The notes beneath the pieces are model-generated. The model had not been told where the DNA came from, made no database searches, and was given only the letters and a program-made list of their open reading frames with translations. DNA of 13,888 nucleotides from Enterobacteriaceae bacterium UBA2655 (GTDB taxonomy: Bacteria > Pseudomonadota > Gammaproteobacteria > Enterobacterales > Enterobacteriaceae), in the NCBI GenBank assembly GCA_002359495.1, contig DENB01000040.1, positions 284-14,171 on the forward strand, written 5' to 3'. This document shows, piece after piece, positions 13,210 through 13,888 of this stretch. The stretch's first letter is position 1. The number at the start of each line of letters is the position of its first letter. The position numbers and the translations under genes were made by a program.

Positions 13210-13404
13210 ATGAAAGTGAATGACCGCGTCACAGTGAAAACCGAAGGCGGCCCGCGCCGTATCGGCACGGTTCTGGCCGTAGAAGTGTTCCATGAAGGCA
13301 CTATGTACCTGGTCTCGCTGGAAGACTACCCGCTGGGCATCTGGTTTTTTAACGAAAACGATCACCACGAAGGCGTTTTTGTGGAGCCGTATCAAGGGGC
13401 GTAA
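13210..13404 (+). CDS. dsrB: DsrB protein
   Basis: A 64-aa soluble protein very similar to E. coli DsrB (62 aa): [17 protein letters not shown] at the start, and [21 protein letters not shown] in the middle. Function unknown; in E. coli it is SigmaS-dependent. I chose ATG 13210 because GGAG lies 8 nt upstream and homology starts there; the in-frame ATG at 13204 is too close to it. TTACACTG at 13173-13180 is a possible -10. The stop codon TAA forms the loop of the terminator, so translation and termination signals overlap completely. In E. coli rcsA follows nearby, whereas here a chemoreceptor gene does. Confidence 0.95.
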   Translation: MKVNDRVTVKTEGGPRRIGTVLAVEVFHEGTMYLVSLEDYPLGIWFFNENDHHEGVFVEPYQGA

Positions 13405-13414
13405 CGCCCCTTTT
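13394..13414 (+). terminator. Terminator of dsrB with the stop codon in its loop
   Basis: AAGGGGCG/CGCCCCTT (13394-13401 with 13405-13412) closes a 3-nt loop TAA, which is the dsrB stop codon, and TTTT follows. The short T-tract makes it moderate in strength. Confidence 0.8.
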
Positions 13415-13450
13415 GCGCATTATAGCGTCGCGGTTTGCGCACGGCGCGGC

Positions 13451-13888
13451 TCAGAACGTTTCCCAGTTATCATTGCCGGCCGCCAGCACCGGGCGCGGCG
13501 GCGGCGGCGGCGCTTTTACCGCGCCGGCGCGAACCGCCGTTTGCGTCGGAGCCGCCGGGGCATCGCTGAGACGGAACGCCGCCACCGCTTGCGTCAGTTT
13601 GCCCGCCTGATCTTCCAGCGACGCCGCCGCCGCTGAGGCTTGTTCCACCAATGACGCATTCTGCTGCGTCACGTTATCCATCTCGGTGACGGCCTGGCTT
13701 ACCTGCTGAATGCCGCGGCTCTGCTCATCCGACGCGGCGGCGATCTCCGCCATAATATCGGTTACGCGCCGTACCGCCTCGACGATGTCGCTCATGGTCG
13801 CGCCCGCCTGGCTCACTTGCGTCGAGCCGTTGCCGATCAGCGTCACCGATTCGGCGATCAAACCTTCAATCTCTTTCGCCGCCTGCGC
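13451..13888 (-). CDS. Methyl-accepting chemotaxis protein, C-terminal part (5' end beyond window)
   Basis: Only the last 145 residues are in the window; the gene enters from the right edge. The stretch [21 protein letters not shown] continues into the second methylation helix of a Tar/Tsr-type receptor ([23 protein letters not shown], then [21 protein letters not shown]). A Pro/Ala-rich linker with six prolines follows. The very C-terminus is NDNWETF, the tethering pentapeptide for CheR and CheB. This is therefore a conventional high-abundance-type receptor, in contrast with the degenerate one at 3382. The ligand domain is out of view, so specificity is unknown. It is convergent with dsrB, about 45 bp apart. 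Confidence 0.95.
   Translation of the reverse strand, partial: AQAAKEIEGLIAESVTLIGNGSTQVSQAGATMSDIVEAVRRVTDIMAEIAAASDEQSRGIQQVSQAVTEMDNVTQQNASLVEQASAAAASLEDQAGKLTQAVAAFRLSDAPAAPTQTAVRAGAVKAPPPPPRPVLAAGNDNWETF

Noticed and set aside
13496..13520. GGC-rich run near the end of the second receptor
   Set aside because: It simply encodes the polyproline linker of the receptor on the minus strand.

Overview
The window looks like the chromosome of an enterobacterium, most likely Erwiniaceae (Pantoea, Mixta or Erwinia type). Most proteins match Escherichia coli genes of the mtfA / yedJ-dcm-vsr-yedA-yedI-yodC-yedP-dsrA-yodD-dsrB neighbourhood, in nearly the same order. The coding DNA is GC-rich, and the extra genes are ones I associate with Erwinia relatives (glucosylglycerate synthase, extra chemoreceptors). 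The genus is an inference from remembered protein sequences, not from a search.

Layout, left to right. Bases 1-62 hold the first 15 nt of an asparagine tRNA on the minus strand and its near-consensus promoter. mtfA (minus) and a phage-type ASCH-like gene (minus) follow, then an AT-rich non-coding stretch (1746-2357) with some RNA-like structure. Next come yedJ (plus), a small ribbon-helix-helix DNA-binding protein (plus) and a convergent chemoreceptor-like gene with a degenerate signalling tip (minus). dcm (minus) and vsr (plus) are divergent here, whereas in E. coli K-12 they overlap on one strand. yedA (minus) ends inside the vsr stop codon. A plus-strand operon follows: a 91-aa CPCC protein, yedI with a TTG start, and a 43-aa acidic micro-ORF, closed by a strong terminator. 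Then comes yodC (plus).

The next part is a stress-related block. A minus-strand gpgP-gpgS pair should make the compatible solute glucosylglycerate. It is followed by a recognisable but shortened DsrA small RNA (plus), yodD (minus), a possible unannotated small RNA or attenuator upstream of yodD (minus), a Pmp3/YqaE membrane peptide (plus) and dsrB (plus). The window ends in the C-terminus of a conventional chemoreceptor (minus).

DsrA is known to raise RpoS translation in E. coli. Glucosylglycerate is an osmolyte, Pmp3 proteins are stress membrane peptides, and several promoters here have SigmaS-like -10 elements. The right half may therefore be a general-stress and osmotic-stress neighbourhood. 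No complete mobile element, CRISPR array or defence island was seen. The least explained items are the putative minus-strand small RNA (12747-12822), the compact DsrA, the degenerate receptor, the flipped dcm/vsr pair, and the micro-ORF at 9469.
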